Shown here in pieces: positions 17,191 to 26,684 of a stretch of 26,684 bases of DNA. Where the stretch lies: assembly GCF_000238335.3 (NCBI RefSeq), contig NZ_AHCB03000009.1:1-26684 (forward strand), in the 5' to 3' direction. Within the stretch, counting starts at the first letter, position 1; every line of letters begins with the position of its first letter. A program made the translations under genes and the position numbers. This DNA comes from Pseudoalteromonas marina (GTDB lineage Bacteria > Pseudomonadota > Gammaproteobacteria > Enterobacterales > Alteromonadaceae). The notes under the pieces were generated by a model. The model was given only the letters and a program-made list of their open reading frames with translations. It searched no databases and was not told the DNA's origin.

Positions 17191-18426
17191 TTAGAGCCCA
17201 ACTGCTTTGTTCATTGCCATAATAGGCTGCAAAATGGCCATAACAATAAATAAAACGATAACAGCCATAGAAGCAATCATTGCAGGCTCTAATAACTTAA
17301 GCGATACGTTTACCATGCTTTCAAATTCACGGTCCTGGTTATTCGCTGCACGCTCTAGCATTTGCTCTAGCTCACCTGATTTTTCACCACTGGCGATCAT
17401 ATGTAGCATCATCGGCGGGAACAATTTAGTTTGCTGCAAAGCCGCTCTAAGGCTTGCACCTTCGCTTACTCTGTCAGCTGCGTCGGCTACCGACTTCTTG
17501 ATTTTTTCGTTTACGAGTACATCGCCAGAAATCCGCATTCCTTCAAGTAGTGGTACAGAGCTTGAAGATAAAATACTTAACGTACGAGCAAAGCGAGCGG
17601 TATTAATACCACGCGCCACCTTACCAATACCCGGCATATGCAGCACACGGTCGTCCCACCAAAAGCGCACTTGTGGTTTTTTTAACGCATACTTAATGCC
17701 AATCGCAATGCCAGTGATAGCCAGTAAGCTAATAAACCAGTAATTTTGTACAAAATGACTCCCAGCCATTACCCACTCGGTGGTCCAAGGTAATACTTGT
17801 TTAGTTTTTTCAAAGGTTTTTAGTATTTTAGGAACAACAGTACCTAATAAAACCGACACTATACCAATGGCAAAAATAACTAGAATAGTTGGGTAAACCA
17901 TAGCCTGTGTTATTTGACTACGCATATGCTGACGCTGCTCGGTGTAATCGGCTAAGCGATTAAGTACTTGGTCAAGATGCCCTGACTTTTCACCCGCAGC
18001 CACCATTGAACGATATAAGTCGTCAAACACATGGGGAAACTCACTCATACCATCAGCAAGAGTATAGCCTTCAACAACTTTTGAACGAACCGACATTAAC
18101 ATACGTTTTAAACGTGGTTTTTCACACTGCTCAGCCACCGCCATAACCGCGCCCTCAACTGGTAATGCTGACTGAATTAACGTTGCTAACTGGCGTGTGA
18201 TGAGCGCAAGTTCAGATGTAGAAATACTTGGTTTAAAAAGGCTACCAAATAAAGGCGCTTTCTCACCCTTTACCTGTTTATCACTCTGAGCCGCAGGCAC
18301 AACCTCTAAAGGGGTTAGGCTTTTATCGCGCAGAAGCTGACGAACTTGCTTGGCGGTGTCGGCCTCTAAAATGCCTTTTTTTTCTTTGCCGCGGCCATCT
18401 AATGCCCGATATTCAAACGCAGCCAT
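17191..18426 (-). CDS. gspF: type II secretion system inner-membrane platform protein F
   Basis: A 411-residue polytopic inner-membrane protein with an N-terminal cytoplasmic domain, then two repeated T2SSF domains at about 72-195 and 275-398. Each repeat carries GEKSG (146-150 and 347-351). Membrane helices are at about 178-198, 229-248 and 380-402. GspF is the platform contacted by the GspE ATPase during pseudopilus assembly. It follows gspE by 2 nt. Confidence 0.97.
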   Translation of the reverse strand: MAAFEYRALDGRGKEKKGILEADTAKQVRQLLRDKSLTPLEVVPAAQSDKQVKGEKAPLFGSLFKPSISTSELALITRQLATLIQSALPVEGAVMAVAEQCEKPRLKRMLMSVRSKVVEGYTLADGMSEFPHVFDDLYRSMVAAGEKSGHLDQVLNRLADYTEQRQHMRSQITQAMVYPTILVIFAIGIVSVLLGTVVPKILKTFEKTKQVLPWTTEWVMAGSHFVQNYWFISLLAITGIAIGIKYALKKPQVRFWWDDRVLHMPGIGKVARGINTARFARTLSILSSSSVPLLEGMRISGDVLVNEKIKKSVADAADRVSEGASLRAALQQTKLFPPMMLHMIASGEKSGELEQMLERAANNQDREFESMVNVSLKLLEPAMIASMAVIVLFIVMAILQPIMAMNKAVGL

Positions 18427-18428
18427 TA

Positions 18429-19994
18429 TTAGCCTTCCTCACGGGTAACACGCAGCACTTCTTCAAGCGTGGTTTTTCCTGCAAGCACACGGCTGCAACC
18501 ATCTTGGCGAATGCTTGGGCTATGAGTGCGAATGTATTTTTCTACGCTTTGCTCGCCTTTACCGTTGTGGATCATTTCTCGTATTGTTTCATCTACAACA
18601 AGTAACTCGTGTATACCAGTACGACCTTTGTAACCATTAAAGTTACATTCTTCACAGCCTATTGCACGGTAAATCGTTGGCTTGCTCTCAAATGGTACAC
18701 CTAAAAGCTGACATTCACGTTCGTCTGCCACATGCCCTTCTTTACAGCTGTTGCACAACGTACGTACTAAGCGCTGAGATAAAACACCTAATAGCGATGA
18801 AGAAAGCAAAAACGGTTCAACGCCCATGTCTTCCATTCGAGTAATAGCACCAGATGCCGTATTTGTATGCAGTGTGGACATAACTAAGTGACCAGTAAGT
18901 GATGCTTGAACCCCTATTTGTGCAGTTTCAAGATCACGTATTTCACCCACCATTACCACATCGGGATCTTGACGCAAAATAGCACGTAACCCTCTTGCAA
19001 ACGTCATATCTACTTTTGTATTTACTTGCGTTTGACCAATACCTGGGATCTCGTACTCAATAGGATCTTCTACAGTCAGAATATTACGATCGCGAGAATT
19101 TATTTGGCTCATACCTGCATACAAGGTGGTACTTTTACCAGAACCCGTTGGTCCTGTTACCAAAATAATCCCGTGCGGCTTACTAATTAAGTCAGCAAAC
19201 AACTCACGGTTTTTTGGAGTCATACCTAAATCTTCTAGGTTTAGGCGAGCATTGTTCTTATCAAGTAAACGTAATACTACTCGCTCACCAAAGCTCGACG
19301 GCATGGTTGATACACGCACGTCTACTGCACGTCCTGCAATACGCAAGCTAATACGACCATCTTGCGGAATACGTTTTTCAGCTATATCGAGTTTTGCCAT
19401 TACCTTAATACGCGATACAAGCAATGAGGCAAGTTTACGATTTGGTTTTAGTACTTCTTTTAAAACCCCATCAACCCTGAAACGAATAACAAGCTCTTGC
19501 TCGAACGTTTCAATATGAATATCTGACGCCCCCTCTTTAATGGCCTCGCTAAGCATCGCATTAATGAGTTTTATAATGGGCGCATCGTCATCACCAGCTA
19601 ATAAATCTTCAGTTTGCGGGAGCTCATCAGCTAAAGAAAACAGATCAACTTCGTTGCCAATATCTTCCATCATTTGCTGCGTTTCAGAGCTATCACGTTG
19701 GTAAGATGACTCTAGTAACAATTCAAACTTGTCATCATCAAGCTGCTCTAATTTAAAGCCATGACCTGCGATTCGGCGCACTTCAAGTAATACATCTAAA
19801 TCAAGCTCACCACGAAAGTACACGGTAGTTTGACCTTGATATTCACTGAGCAAAACACCCGCACGTCGCGCGTACGAAAATGGTAAACGTTTTGCTGGTA
19901 ACTCAACGAGTACGTCATCAGCTAAGGGCTCATCTGCACTATGCGTATTGGGATGAACCACGTCTTGGTTTATCTCTTGTATCGCATTAGTCAT
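18429..19994 (-). CDS. gspE: type II secretion system ATPase E
   Basis: A 521-residue hexameric secretion ATPase that powers the pseudopilus from the cytoplasm. With the start at 19994, Walker A GPTGSGKS is at about 281-288, the Asp-box region follows near LTVEDP, and Walker B VVMVGE is at about 346-351. A tetracysteine zinc site uses Cys414/417 and Cys447/450. The ATG at 19994 overlaps the gspD stop by 8 nt, a normal coupling overlap. A longer frame opens at 20036 but would extend 50 nt into gspD with no ribosome-binding site, so I did not use it. The N-terminal domain binds GspL. Confidence 0.97.
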   Translation of the reverse strand: MTNAIQEINQDVVHPNTHSADEPLADDVLVELPAKRLPFSYARRAGVLLSEYQGQTTVYFRGELDLDVLLEVRRIAGHGFKLEQLDDDKFELLLESSYQRDSSETQQMMEDIGNEVDLFSLADELPQTEDLLAGDDDAPIIKLINAMLSEAIKEGASDIHIETFEQELVIRFRVDGVLKEVLKPNRKLASLLVSRIKVMAKLDIAEKRIPQDGRISLRIAGRAVDVRVSTMPSSFGERVVLRLLDKNNARLNLEDLGMTPKNRELFADLISKPHGIILVTGPTGSGKSTTLYAGMSQINSRDRNILTVEDPIEYEIPGIGQTQVNTKVDMTFARGLRAILRQDPDVVMVGEIRDLETAQIGVQASLTGHLVMSTLHTNTASGAITRMEDMGVEPFLLSSSLLGVLSQRLVRTLCNSCKEGHVADERECQLLGVPFESKPTIYRAIGCEECNFNGYKGRTGIHELLVVDETIREMIHNGKGEQSVEKYIRTHSPSIRQDGCSRVLAGKTTLEEVLRVTREEG

Positions 19995-22050
19995 CTTTAC
20001 GCTCTTGTGCATTTTGTTTACGTAAATGCTCTTCATAAGTTGGCGGAAGCACTAGCTCATCATTCCACTCTGGTAGTACTGGGGTATCGGTCATTGGCAT
20101 TAGATCAATACCATCTTCTTGCTGCTTAGTTTGCTCACCACGAATAAAATTATACTTGTTAAAACTTAACTTATTCATGCTCACCCCATCACGGATGATC
20201 GTTGGGCGGATAAATACAATTAAGTTACGCTTACGGCGAGTCGTGTTTGTTGACCTAAATAGGTGCCCTAAAACAGGAATATCACCTAATAATGGAACTT
20301 TAGATACACTTTCTTGAACGTCTTCGTCTATTAAGCCACCTAAAACAACCATACCGCCATCATCGGCAATAACCGTTGTCTTAATAGCGCGTTTGTTCAC
20401 TGAAATATCAACCGCAGTTGCACCACTTACACTCGATACCTCTTGCTCAATGGTTAGCTGTACCGCTGAGCCATCGTTAATTTGTGGCGTTACAATAAGT
20501 TTAATACCCACTTCTTGACGCTCAACCGTTTGAAATGGGTTGCTATTGTTAGTGCCTGTTTGAGATCCGGTAATAATAGGTACTTCTTGACCCACTAAAA
20601 TAGAGGCTTCTTCGTTATCCATAGTGGTAATTGAAGGCGTTGCCAAAATATTTGAGTTAGTGTCGGTTGCTACAGCCTGAATAATTGCGCCCCAGTCGTT
20701 TTTTATAACGCCCAGTGCCAAGCCATTAATACCACTAAGTAATGATGCAAGCGGCCCGTAGTCACCTTCTGTCGTTTCTGTGTAAGGTGTAACCGTGCCA
20801 GACTCTGTACCAATAATTGTTTTAGTTACTGTTTGATCTGCAGCTTGTTCTGCTGCAACAGCTAACGACCCAACAGGTACTGTTGTACCGTTATTAAACT
20901 GCAGCATGCCGCCTTGCTCTGAAATCCACTGCAAGCCTAAATTAACGCCATCACCTTCCATTACTTCAATAATAATTGCTTCAACTAATACTTGTGCACG
21001 ACGAATATCTAATCGTTCAATAACTGACTCTAATGAACGCATAGTATCGGGCTGTGCTGTGATGATTAGTGAATTAGACTCTGGGTGTGCCTCAATGCTG
21101 GTTTCGTTGTTACTACGCGAACGCGTTTTAGTTGCGCTACCTTGAGCTTCCTCGGTTAACGTTTTACTTACACCCTGAAGAACCTTAACTAAGTCTTCCG
21201 ATTTGGCATAGTTTAAATAAAACACCTTAGTGTTGCCTTGGCTTTCAAGCTCACCATCAAGGCGCTTAATCAATTCAATTGCACGTGTGCGGGCTTGCCC
21301 TTCACCACTTACAATTACGCTATTGGTACGGCCGTCGGCTACGACTTTAGGAATCAAAAATTCTGGTACGCTTCCTTTGCCACTATCTTTATATATATTC
21401 TCTACCACAGAGACAACATCATCAGCCGTTGCGTATTTAAGCTTTACAATATCAACACGCTTATCACCGGCTTGGTCAACTGAGCGAATAATTTCCACTA
21501 AGCGGTTTACTGATGCAGCATGGCCAGTCAACATCATTACGTTTGCAGCATTAAAGTTAGCAACATGGCCACCATCTTTTTGATCGCTAAATTGACGAAC
21601 TAATGGTCCTAGTTCTTGCACGCTTACATTTTTTACGCGCACCACGCGGGTAATCATCATATCGCCCGATGCAGAACTGTTTTCGGTAATTAGTGGCACA
21701 TTCGATTTTTTAGCATCAGAACTTTTTTCTACCTTAATGATGCCATTATCCATTTCAACAGCTGAATAGCCGTAAACTTCTAATACATTTAAAAAGAATT
21801 GATAGTAAAGATCTTCATCCATTAACTCATAGCTACGTACATTCACTTTGCCACGTACGTTGGGATCTATAATCACCGTTTTATTAAGGTTTTTACCAAC
21901 AATATTAATAAACTCGTTGATATCAGTTCCCTTAAAGTTTGCTGCATATTCAACTGCAGAAACAGACAAAGAAATACTTGCCGCCAAAAAAAGTGCTGCG
22001 TACTTAGCTAACCCTTTTTTAATTTTTGTGAGGTGTAGCACCTGAACCAT
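19987..22050 (-). CDS. gspD: type II secretion system secretin D
   Basis: A 687-residue outer-membrane secretin. A signal peptide ends near VSA-VEY (residue 32). The N0 domain (about 36-115) and the repeated N1-N3 domains follow. The C-terminal secretin core ends in the signature [14 protein letters not shown] at about 585-598. The multimer forms the outer-membrane channel through which folded substrates leave. The last 87 residues after the core would carry the S-domain for a pilotin (GspS), which is not encoded here. GGAG lies 10 nt upstream of the ATG. Confidence 0.98.
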   Translation of the reverse strand: MVQVLHLTKIKKGLAKYAALFLAASISLSVSAVEYAANFKGTDINEFINIVGKNLNKTVIIDPNVRGKVNVRSYELMDEDLYYQFFLNVLEVYGYSAVEMDNGIIKVEKSSDAKKSNVPLITENSSASGDMMITRVVRVKNVSVQELGPLVRQFSDQKDGGHVANFNAANVMMLTGHAASVNRLVEIIRSVDQAGDKRVDIVKLKYATADDVVSVVENIYKDSGKGSVPEFLIPKVVADGRTNSVIVSGEGQARTRAIELIKRLDGELESQGNTKVFYLNYAKSEDLVKVLQGVSKTLTEEAQGSATKTRSRSNNETSIEAHPESNSLIITAQPDTMRSLESVIERLDIRRAQVLVEAIIIEVMEGDGVNLGLQWISEQGGMLQFNNGTTVPVGSLAVAAEQAADQTVTKTIIGTESGTVTPYTETTEGDYGPLASLLSGINGLALGVIKNDWGAIIQAVATDTNSNILATPSITTMDNEEASILVGQEVPIITGSQTGTNNSNPFQTVERQEVGIKLIVTPQINDGSAVQLTIEQEVSSVSGATAVDISVNKRAIKTTVIADDGGMVVLGGLIDEDVQESVSKVPLLGDIPVLGHLFRSTNTTRRKRNLIVFIRPTIIRDGVSMNKLSFNKYNFIRGEQTKQQEDGIDLMPMTDTPVLPEWNDELVLPPTYEEHLRKQNAQERKDD

Positions 22051-22073
22051 TATGTTAAAACTCCAAAGCTAAG

Positions 22074-23015
22074 TTATTGCAGGCTAAATTGCACATCTAT
22101 TTGCTCACCATCACGCTCAATAGTGATAGTAGCATCGGTGCTATTGCGCAGCTCGTTTATGGCTGACATGGCCTGTTTTAAATCTGTTAGTTGATAGCCG
22201 TTAATAGAAACAGCTAAATCGTTATTTTTTAATCCCATTTGCTTAAATAGTGTGGGTTCTTTTCCCGGACTTAAGCGGTAACCAATTAGCTCACCTTCAC
22301 TCATTGCTTGAGATACACGTATGTAATCAAAAAGCTTACCGGGTTCTTCTAATAATTCTTCACGTGTTTCTATAATGGCTTCTTTTACTTCTGGGTCTGC
22401 AGTCGCATTTATTTGTTCTTCACTATCATCTAATCGTTGCGGCCCCATTTCTTGCTCATCTTTTGCAGCGAGCACCGGCATAGAGACTGTTTTGGTGAAA
22501 TCGAGTCCATCAAGCATTAGCGTTTCAAACCGAGCATTTACACTTAAAATGACACGGTCAGGAAGTATTTGCGCTACTTTTGCGCGCGTCCCAGATATGA
22601 CTTCATCGACAAGGTAGCTAACCTGCTTGCCCTGTGACTCAATAATTGCAACGCCTGCTTTATCATCATTACTTACAGCTACTATGCCTGTTAAGTTAAT
22701 ACTTAAACGTGTTTCAGGGGCATCATTAATAATTTGTGATTGTTTTGCAGTATTAGCGCTGTTTGTTACCGTTTTTTTACCAAACAAAAACTGCTCAACA
22801 ATGCGTTGTGCCGAATTATTACTTGTTCCCGATGACTGTGTGGCAAACTGAGTAGGACTAAGTAAAGATACCTGAGGTTGAGGCCATAAAAGCCAAACCA
22901 ATTTTGATAATAAAAATGCAAGGTAAACAACAACTAATAGCGTGACTAACGCACTTAATTTAGCATGCGGTAATCGAGTTAAAATGTGTTTTAGCTGTTG
23001 GATTTGCTGTTCCAT
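22074..23015 (-). CDS. gspC: type II secretion system protein C
   Basis: A 313-residue bitopic inner-membrane protein with a membrane helix at about 20-42. The periplasmic homology region (about 95-175, with LNLTG-like SINLTGIVA) contacts the N0 domain of GspD. The C-terminal PDZ domain (about 230-313, with NNDLAVSINGYQLTD) is linked to substrate selection. GspC connects the inner-membrane platform to the secretin. It is the first gene of the operon and is divergent from hslR. Confidence 0.96.
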   Translation of the reverse strand: MEQQIQQLKHILTRLPHAKLSALVTLLVVVYLAFLLSKLVWLLWPQPQVSLLSPTQFATQSSGTSNNSAQRIVEQFLFGKKTVTNSANTAKQSQIINDAPETRLSINLTGIVAVSNDDKAGVAIIESQGKQVSYLVDEVISGTRAKVAQILPDRVILSVNARFETLMLDGLDFTKTVSMPVLAAKDEQEMGPQRLDDSEEQINATADPEVKEAIIETREELLEEPGKLFDYIRVSQAMSEGELIGYRLSPGKEPTLFKQMGLKNNDLAVSINGYQLTDLKQAMSAINELRNSTDATITIERDGEQIDVQFSLQ

Positions 23016-23057
23016 AAATAGTGTTCTTTTTTTAATTTACTGCGTAAGCGCGTCCCC

Positions 23058-23086
23058 ATAGTACCCTTTCATTTTTCATTCAACAA
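23058..23086 (-). promoter_or_regulatory. candidate sigma-70 promoter of the gsp operon
   Basis: On the minus strand there is a -35 TTGTTG (23081-23086), a 17-nt spacer and a -10 TACTAT (23058-23063), about 42 nt before the gspC ATG. It is the best match I see upstream of gspC and would drive the whole gspC-N transcript. Confidence 0.5.
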
Positions 23087-23133
23087 GCACACTAATATTA
23101 AACTTTGTAAACAGAATGAATAACTTCTATTTA

Positions 23134-23163
23134 CTTGAACAAAAAACAAACGCCCACTGTAAT
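23134..23163 (+). promoter_or_regulatory. candidate heat-shock (sigma-32) promoter of hslR-hslO
   Basis: CTTGAA at 23134-23139 is followed after 13 nt by CCCACTGT at 23153-23160, close to the sigma-32 pattern CTTGAA-N13-CCCCATNT seen at E. coli groE. The same stretch also offers a sigma-70 reading, with -35 TTGAAC (23135-23140), 17 nt, and -10 TGTAAT (23158-23163). It lies about 70 nt before hslR, whose product is a heat-shock protein in E. coli. Confidence 0.55.
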
Positions 23164-23229
23164 ACCTTCATCCTAGATAGATTTCGTGGTAAATTTTAGA
23201 TAACAAATTACTGCAGGTACAAATACGTT

Positions 23230-23652
23230 ATGAGCAAAAAAAGCAATAGTAATAAAGACTCTGACCTCATAGATAACCTAAAAGTTCGATTAGATAAGTG
23301 GTTATGGGCAGCACGCTTTTATAAAACACGTGCGATAGCAAGGGAAATGGTACAAGGCGGTAAAGTGCATTATAATGGACAGCGAACAAAGGCGAGTAAA
23401 ATAGTCGAAGTTGGTGCGATAGTGAAACTCGCTCAAGGTGTAGATGAAAAAATCGTAACCATAACGAAAGTGCTTGAAAAACGACAAAGCGCCCCCATTG
23501 CTCAGACCTTGTACCAAGAATCTGATGCTAGTATCGCCAAACGCGAAGAAAACAGCATCGCACGTAAAAATAATAGCTTTTTTGCTCCTCATCCGGATAA
23601 AAAACCCGATAAAAAGCAAAGACGCGAACTTTTAAAAATGAAATCAAGTTAG
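23230..23652 (+). CDS. hslR: heat shock protein 15 (ribosome-associated S4-domain protein)
   Basis: A 140-residue basic protein. The S4 RNA-binding domain spans about residues 19-80 (VRLDKWLWAARFYKTR, then GKVHYNGQR), and a Lys/Arg-rich tail follows, as in E. coli Hsp15 (133 residues). Hsp15 binds stalled 50S subunits that still carry peptidyl-tRNA and helps recycle them after heat stress. It is followed by hslO after 12 nt, the same pair as in E. coli, and sits behind a heat-shock-like promoter. Confidence 0.96.
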   Translation: MSKKSNSNKDSDLIDNLKVRLDKWLWAARFYKTRAIAREMVQGGKVHYNGQRTKASKIVEVGAIVKLAQGVDEKIVTITKVLEKRQSAPIAQTLYQESDASIAKREENSIARKNNSFFAPHPDKKPDKKQRRELLKMKSS

Positions 23653-23664
23653 GTATAGCCGCTC

Positions 23665-24510
23665 ATGCAACAAGATTTACTTCACCGTTATTTATTCAAC
23701 AAACTAGATGTTCGTGGCGAACTCGTTCAAATTGAGAGTGCCTACAATGAAATGATTGCAAACCATAATTACCCAGCACCTGTAAAAGCATTACTAGGTG
23801 AGCTATTGGTCGCTACTTGCTTACTTACAGCTACATTAAAATTTGAAGGTGAAATAGCCGTGCAACTGCAAGGTGACGGACCCGTTAAATATGCAGTAAT
23901 AAATGGTGATGATAAGCAAAATATGCGTGGTATTGCTCGTCTACAAAATGAAGTGACAGGCAGTACTGTCAAAGAACTAATCGGTAATGGCTATATGGTT
24001 ATTACTATTACGCCAGATAAAGGTGAGCGCTACCAAGGTATAGTCCCTCTAGAGCATGACACTCTAAGTGAGTGTATTGAAAGTTACTTTGAGCAATCAG
24101 AGCAGTTAAAAACTCGTTTATGGTTTGCAACCAATACAACCGAAGGCAGTGCAAAGGCATGTGGTTTATTTTTACAGGTACTGCCTGTTGATAAACAGAA
24201 GTCAATTGAAGACTTCACCCACCTAGAAGCACTCAGCAATACAATAAAAGATGAAGAGTTATTAAATCTTGATGCAAATACAATCTTAACTCGTTTGTAC
24301 CATGAAGATAATCCACGTGTTTTTGAACCACAAAGCATACGTTTCAAATGTGGCTGTAGTCGTGACAAAACAATCACCGCATTAGTTAATGTAGGACAAC
24401 AAGAACTACTCGATGATGTAGCAGAAAACGGCAGTGTTAATATCAACTGTCATTACTGCTTAAAAGAATATACGTTTAATGAGCAAGACATTAAGAGTAT
24501 TTTCAACTAA
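23665..24510 (+). CDS. hslO: redox-regulated chaperone Hsp33
   Basis: A 281-residue cytoplasmic holdase chaperone. The C-terminal zinc-switch has Cys229-x-Cys231 (KCGCS) and Cys262-x2-Cys265 (CHYC). In Hsp33 these bind zinc when reduced and form disulfides upon oxidation and unfolding, which activates substrate binding. All four ligands are present, so the redox switch should work. It is the second gene of the hslR-hslO pair and is followed by a hairpin terminator. Confidence 0.97.
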   Translation: MQQDLLHRYLFNKLDVRGELVQIESAYNEMIANHNYPAPVKALLGELLVATCLLTATLKFEGEIAVQLQGDGPVKYAVINGDDKQNMRGIARLQNEVTGSTVKELIGNGYMVITITPDKGERYQGIVPLEHDTLSECIESYFEQSEQLKTRLWFATNTTEGSAKACGLFLQVLPVDKQKSIEDFTHLEALSNTIKDEELLNLDANTILTRLYHEDNPRVFEPQSIRFKCGCSRDKTITALVNVGQQELLDDVAENGSVNINCHYCLKEYTFNEQDIKSIFN

Positions 24511-24539
24511 AAACTCCATCTCAGCTCATCTTCCTATAT

Positions 24540-24562
24540 AAAGCCGCAAAATATGCGGTTTT
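24540..24562 (+). terminator. probable terminator of hslR-hslO
   Basis: AAGCCGCA (24541-24548) pairs with TGCGGTTT (24554-24561) around a 5-nt loop, with one G-U pair and a short T-run. It starts 30 nt after the hslO stop. The tail is brief, so termination may be partial. Confidence 0.55.
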
Positions 24563-24575
24563 ATATTATAAAAAG

Positions 24576-24622
24576 ATGATACCGGTGTCATAAAAAGTGA
24601 CATTTAATGACACCGGTATCAT
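24576..24622. promoter_or_regulatory. paired palindromic operator-like sites upstream of pckA
   Basis: TGATACCGGTGTCA (24577-24590) and TGACACCGGTATCA (24608-24621) are reverse complements of each other. Each is itself an imperfect palindrome around CCGG. Their centres are 31 nt apart, about three helical turns. The form resembles operators of LacI-family repressors such as GntR and PtxS (CCGG core). Together they also make a 16-bp perfect stem with a 15-nt loop (24576-24622), so an RNA hairpin is the alternative. They end 154 nt before the pckA ATG. Confidence 0.6.
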
Positions 24623-24776
24623 TGAAATTATTCATGTTTTTTTGCAAATATATATGTTTTTAAGGGCTTTACAGGCTCGAATATCTGAAAACCTTCTGTT
24701 ACTATCATTACAGCTAAAGGGCACTATTTACCCAGAGCTATCCCGTTCAAACTCTCATACATAGTTAGGTATAAAC

Positions 24777-26315
24777 ATGATTACAAGCGCTACACGTTTT
24801 GTCGATTTAACCGCAGCTGAACTTGTCGAGCATGCGATCCGCCGTGGCGAAGGAACTTTAGCCGCAAATGGTGCTTTCGTAGCCATTACAGGAAAACGAA
24901 CAGGCCGTTCACCTCGAGATCGTTTTATTGTACAAGAAGCTACAACACAAAATGAAATTCAATGGGGCAATGTAAACCGTCCTTTCGATGCTGACAAATT
25001 TGATGCTTTATGGGCACGCGTAGAAGCACATGTGCAAAGTAATGACCACTTCACCTCTCACCTAGAAGTTGGCGCTGACCCAGAGCATTATTTACCTGTA
25101 GTTGTCACAACAGAAACTGCATGGCATCACATTTTTGCCAAAAACATGTTTATTGAACCTAAAAACTATAACGCTTCAAACTTACCACAATGGCAAGTGA
25201 TGAACGTACCATCGTTTGTATGTGAACCAGAACGTGATGGCACTAACAGCGATGGCACCGTAATTATTAACTTTGCACAACGTAAAGTATTACTGGCGGG
25301 AATGCGCTACGCCGGTGAAATGAAGAAATCGATGTTCTCAGTTCAAAACTTCTTATTACCAGCTAAGGGTGTATTACCAATGCACTGTTCGGCTAACGTT
25401 GGTGAAGCTGGCGACACAGCATTATTCTTCGGTTTATCTGGCACTGGTAAAACAACGTTATCAGCTGACCCAACTCGCTTCCTAATCGGCGATGACGAAC
25501 ATGGCTGGGCATCTGGTAGTGTATTTAACATCGAAGGTGGCTGTTACGCAAAATGTATCGACCTTTCACAAAAGAATGAGCCTGTTATTTGGGATGCAAT
25601 CCGCTTTGGCACTATCTTAGAAAATGTTGTGCTTGATGATAGAGGTGTGCCAGATTTTAACGATACAAGTCTGACCCAAAATAGCAGAGCTGCGTATCCA
25701 TTAGAACATGTGGAAAAGCGTAAAGTAGAAAACCGCGCAGGTGAGCCTAAAGCTGTTGTATTCTTAACATGTGATGTGAGTGGCGTATTACCTCCTGTAT
25801 CTGTACTGAGTGAAGAAGCCGCTGCGTACCACTTCCTAAGCGGGTATACTGCTAAAGTAGGTTCAACCGAAATTGGTTCAACAAGCGATATAGAATCTAC
25901 ATTCTCAACCTGTTTTGGCGCACCATTCTTCCCACGTCCTGCAGGGGTTTATGCTGAGCTTCTAATGAAACGTGTACGTGAGTTTGGCGCTAAAGTTTAC
26001 CTAGTGAATACTGGCTGGACTGGCGGTCCTTACGGTATCGGCAAGCGTTTTGATATACCAACTACACGTGCTGTAATTGACGCTATAGTGTCAGGTAAAT
26101 TAGCCGGTGTTGAAACTCAACATATTGATGCATTGAACTTAAACGTACCAGTTGCAGTACCTGGTGTTGATAGCAACCTTCTTAACCCTATTAACACGTG
26201 GGAAGATAAGGCTAAATATAATGAATATGCAGCTAAATTGGCTGCTGACTTTACAGAAAACTTTGCTAAATACGACGTATCTGACGATATTAAAAATGCA
26301 GGCCCTAAAGCTTAA
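24777..26315 (+). CDS. pckA: phosphoenolpyruvate carboxykinase (ATP)
   Basis: A 512-residue cytoplasmic enzyme that converts oxaloacetate and ATP to phosphoenolpyruvate, ADP and CO2, the entry step of gluconeogenesis. The P-loop [10 protein letters not shown] is at 219-228, the metal-binding kinase-2 segment LIGDDEHGW at 236-244, the substrate arginine in TGRSPRD near 42-48, and MHCSANVGE at 202-210. The N-terminus is about 30 residues shorter than in E. coli, as in other marine gammaproteobacteria. An in-frame TAG just upstream and an AGG seven nt before the ATG fix the start. It follows hslR-hslO as in E. coli and has its own operator-like region and terminator. Confidence 0.98.
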   Translation: MITSATRFVDLTAAELVEHAIRRGEGTLAANGAFVAITGKRTGRSPRDRFIVQEATTQNEIQWGNVNRPFDADKFDALWARVEAHVQSNDHFTSHLEVGADPEHYLPVVVTTETAWHHIFAKNMFIEPKNYNASNLPQWQVMNVPSFVCEPERDGTNSDGTVIINFAQRKVLLAGMRYAGEMKKSMFSVQNFLLPAKGVLPMHCSANVGEAGDTALFFGLSGTGKTTLSADPTRFLIGDDEHGWASGSVFNIEGGCYAKCIDLSQKNEPVIWDAIRFGTILENVVLDDRGVPDFNDTSLTQNSRAAYPLEHVEKRKVENRAGEPKAVVFLTCDVSGVLPPVSVLSEEAAAYHFLSGYTAKVGSTEIGSTSDIESTFSTCFGAPFFPRPAGVYAELLMKRVREFGAKVYLVNTGWTGGPYGIGKRFDIPTTRAVIDAIVSGKLAGVETQHIDALNLNVPVAVPGVDSNLLNPINTWEDKAKYNEYAAKLAADFTENFAKYDVSDDIKNAGPKA

Positions 26316-26338
26316 AAATAACCTTTAGCCTCATAATT

Positions 26339-26366
26339 AAAACGCCAACCTTGAGTTGGCGTTTTT
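26339..26366 (+). terminator. intrinsic terminator of pckA
   Basis: AAAACGCCAAC (26339-26349) pairs with GTTGGCGTTTT (26355-26365) around the loop CTTGA, and the T-run completes a strong intrinsic terminator. It starts 23 nt after the pckA stop. Confidence 0.9.
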
Positions 26367-26684
26367 GATTCTAATTTTTACCCCAGCAACTAAGTTTCTT
26401 TAATAAATAACCGAATTCATAAGATAGTACACTCCCACACCACAAGCCAAACTGGTAAAGGTCTACAGCCATATAAAAGTCTTACTATTTCGAGTCGTGC
26501 TTTCTTGTATTTAGAGTAGGAGAGCGGCTTTATAGCAATGGCGCTGTCCCCTGCACTCAAGAGCCAAATAGAAAATTCTGCGTCATCATCTGGTAATGTA
26601 CTAGATAACTAAAGCACTCTTCACAAAGAGGCGCTTCGCTTAGGAGACGCTACGCTTTAGAGAAGGGAATGCTGAAGATTACTT
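26367..26684. other. gene-poor tail region
   Basis: No convincing gene is visible in these 318 nt. A minus-strand frame is open for 63 codons from 26608 to a TGA at 26417 (for example EFSIWLLSAGDSAIAIKP) but has no ATG, so it may be a remnant. The right end holds the imperfect repeat at 26630-26661. The sequence may continue into a gene or repeat beyond the window. Confidence 0.5.
26630..26661. repeat. imperfect 16-nt direct repeat
   Basis: GGCGCTTCGCTTAGGA (26630-26645) is followed directly by GACGCTACGCTTTAGA (26646-26661); they match at 12 of 16 positions. The GC-rich unit differs from its A/T-rich surroundings and looks like part of a dispersed intergenic repeat, which one window cannot prove. 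Confidence 0.45.

Noticed and set aside
17207..17743. 178-codon antisense frame within gspF
   Set aside because: It is a frame shadow of gspF, whose conserved domains are intact, and it has no supporting signals.
19995..20036. Longer gspE starting inside gspD
   Set aside because: It would overlap gspD by 50 nt without a ribosome-binding site, whereas the ATG at 19994 gives a normal 8-nt coupling overlap.

Overview
The window reads as ordinary core chromosome of a marine gammaproteobacterium, most likely Pseudoalteromonas or a close Alteromonadales relative. This rests on the AT-rich base composition, the 16S signatures, the E. coli-like layout of the rRNA promoters, and gene neighbourhoods known from that order (srkA-dsbA, gspC-N, hslR-hslO-pckA). 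Genus assignment is from recognition only; no search was run. I see no prophage, insertion sequence, integron, CRISPR array or toxin-antitoxin pair.

Layout. (1) Positions 1-2420, minus strand: the 5' part of a ribosomal RNA operon. It has tandem promoters P1 and P2, a boxA leader, a complete 16S gene, tRNA-Ile(GAT), tRNA-Ala(TGC) and the start of the spacer toward 23S, which lies beyond the left edge. (2) 2457-6344: a divergent gene for a membrane-anchored RRM protein whose 3' end overlaps murI tail to tail, then a protein of unknown function and divergent trmA. (3) 6353-10146, minus strand: ccoG, then srkA followed by two tandem dsbA-type genes. (4) 10436-11001, plus strand: two translationally coupled small genes of unknown function. 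(5) 11041-23015, minus strand: a complete general secretion (type II) operon gspC-D-E-F-G-H-I-J-K-L-M-N with a UPF0149-family gene appended. (6) 23134-26366, plus strand: hslR-hslO behind a heat-shock-like promoter, then pckA preceded by an unusual paired operator-like palindrome. (7) 26367-26684: a gene-poor tail with an imperfect direct repeat and a possible gene remnant.

How the parts fit. The T2SS genes are packed with overlaps of 1 to 8 nt. They encode every inner-membrane, pseudopilus and secretin part except the prepilin peptidase GspO, which must be encoded elsewhere. The DsbA proteins make disulfides in the periplasm, the compartment that T2SS substrates fold in, and SrkA is their usual stress-linked operon partner. 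HslR and HslO form a heat and oxidative stress pair. CcoG serves cbb3 oxidase assembly, and PckA opens gluconeogenesis.

The features most worth a second look are the membrane-tethered RRM protein and its terminator buried inside the murI reading frame, the twin palindrome before pckA, the dsbA pair with different active-site dipeptides, and the two uncharacterised small genes at 10436-11001. No clearly novel multi-gene system is evident.
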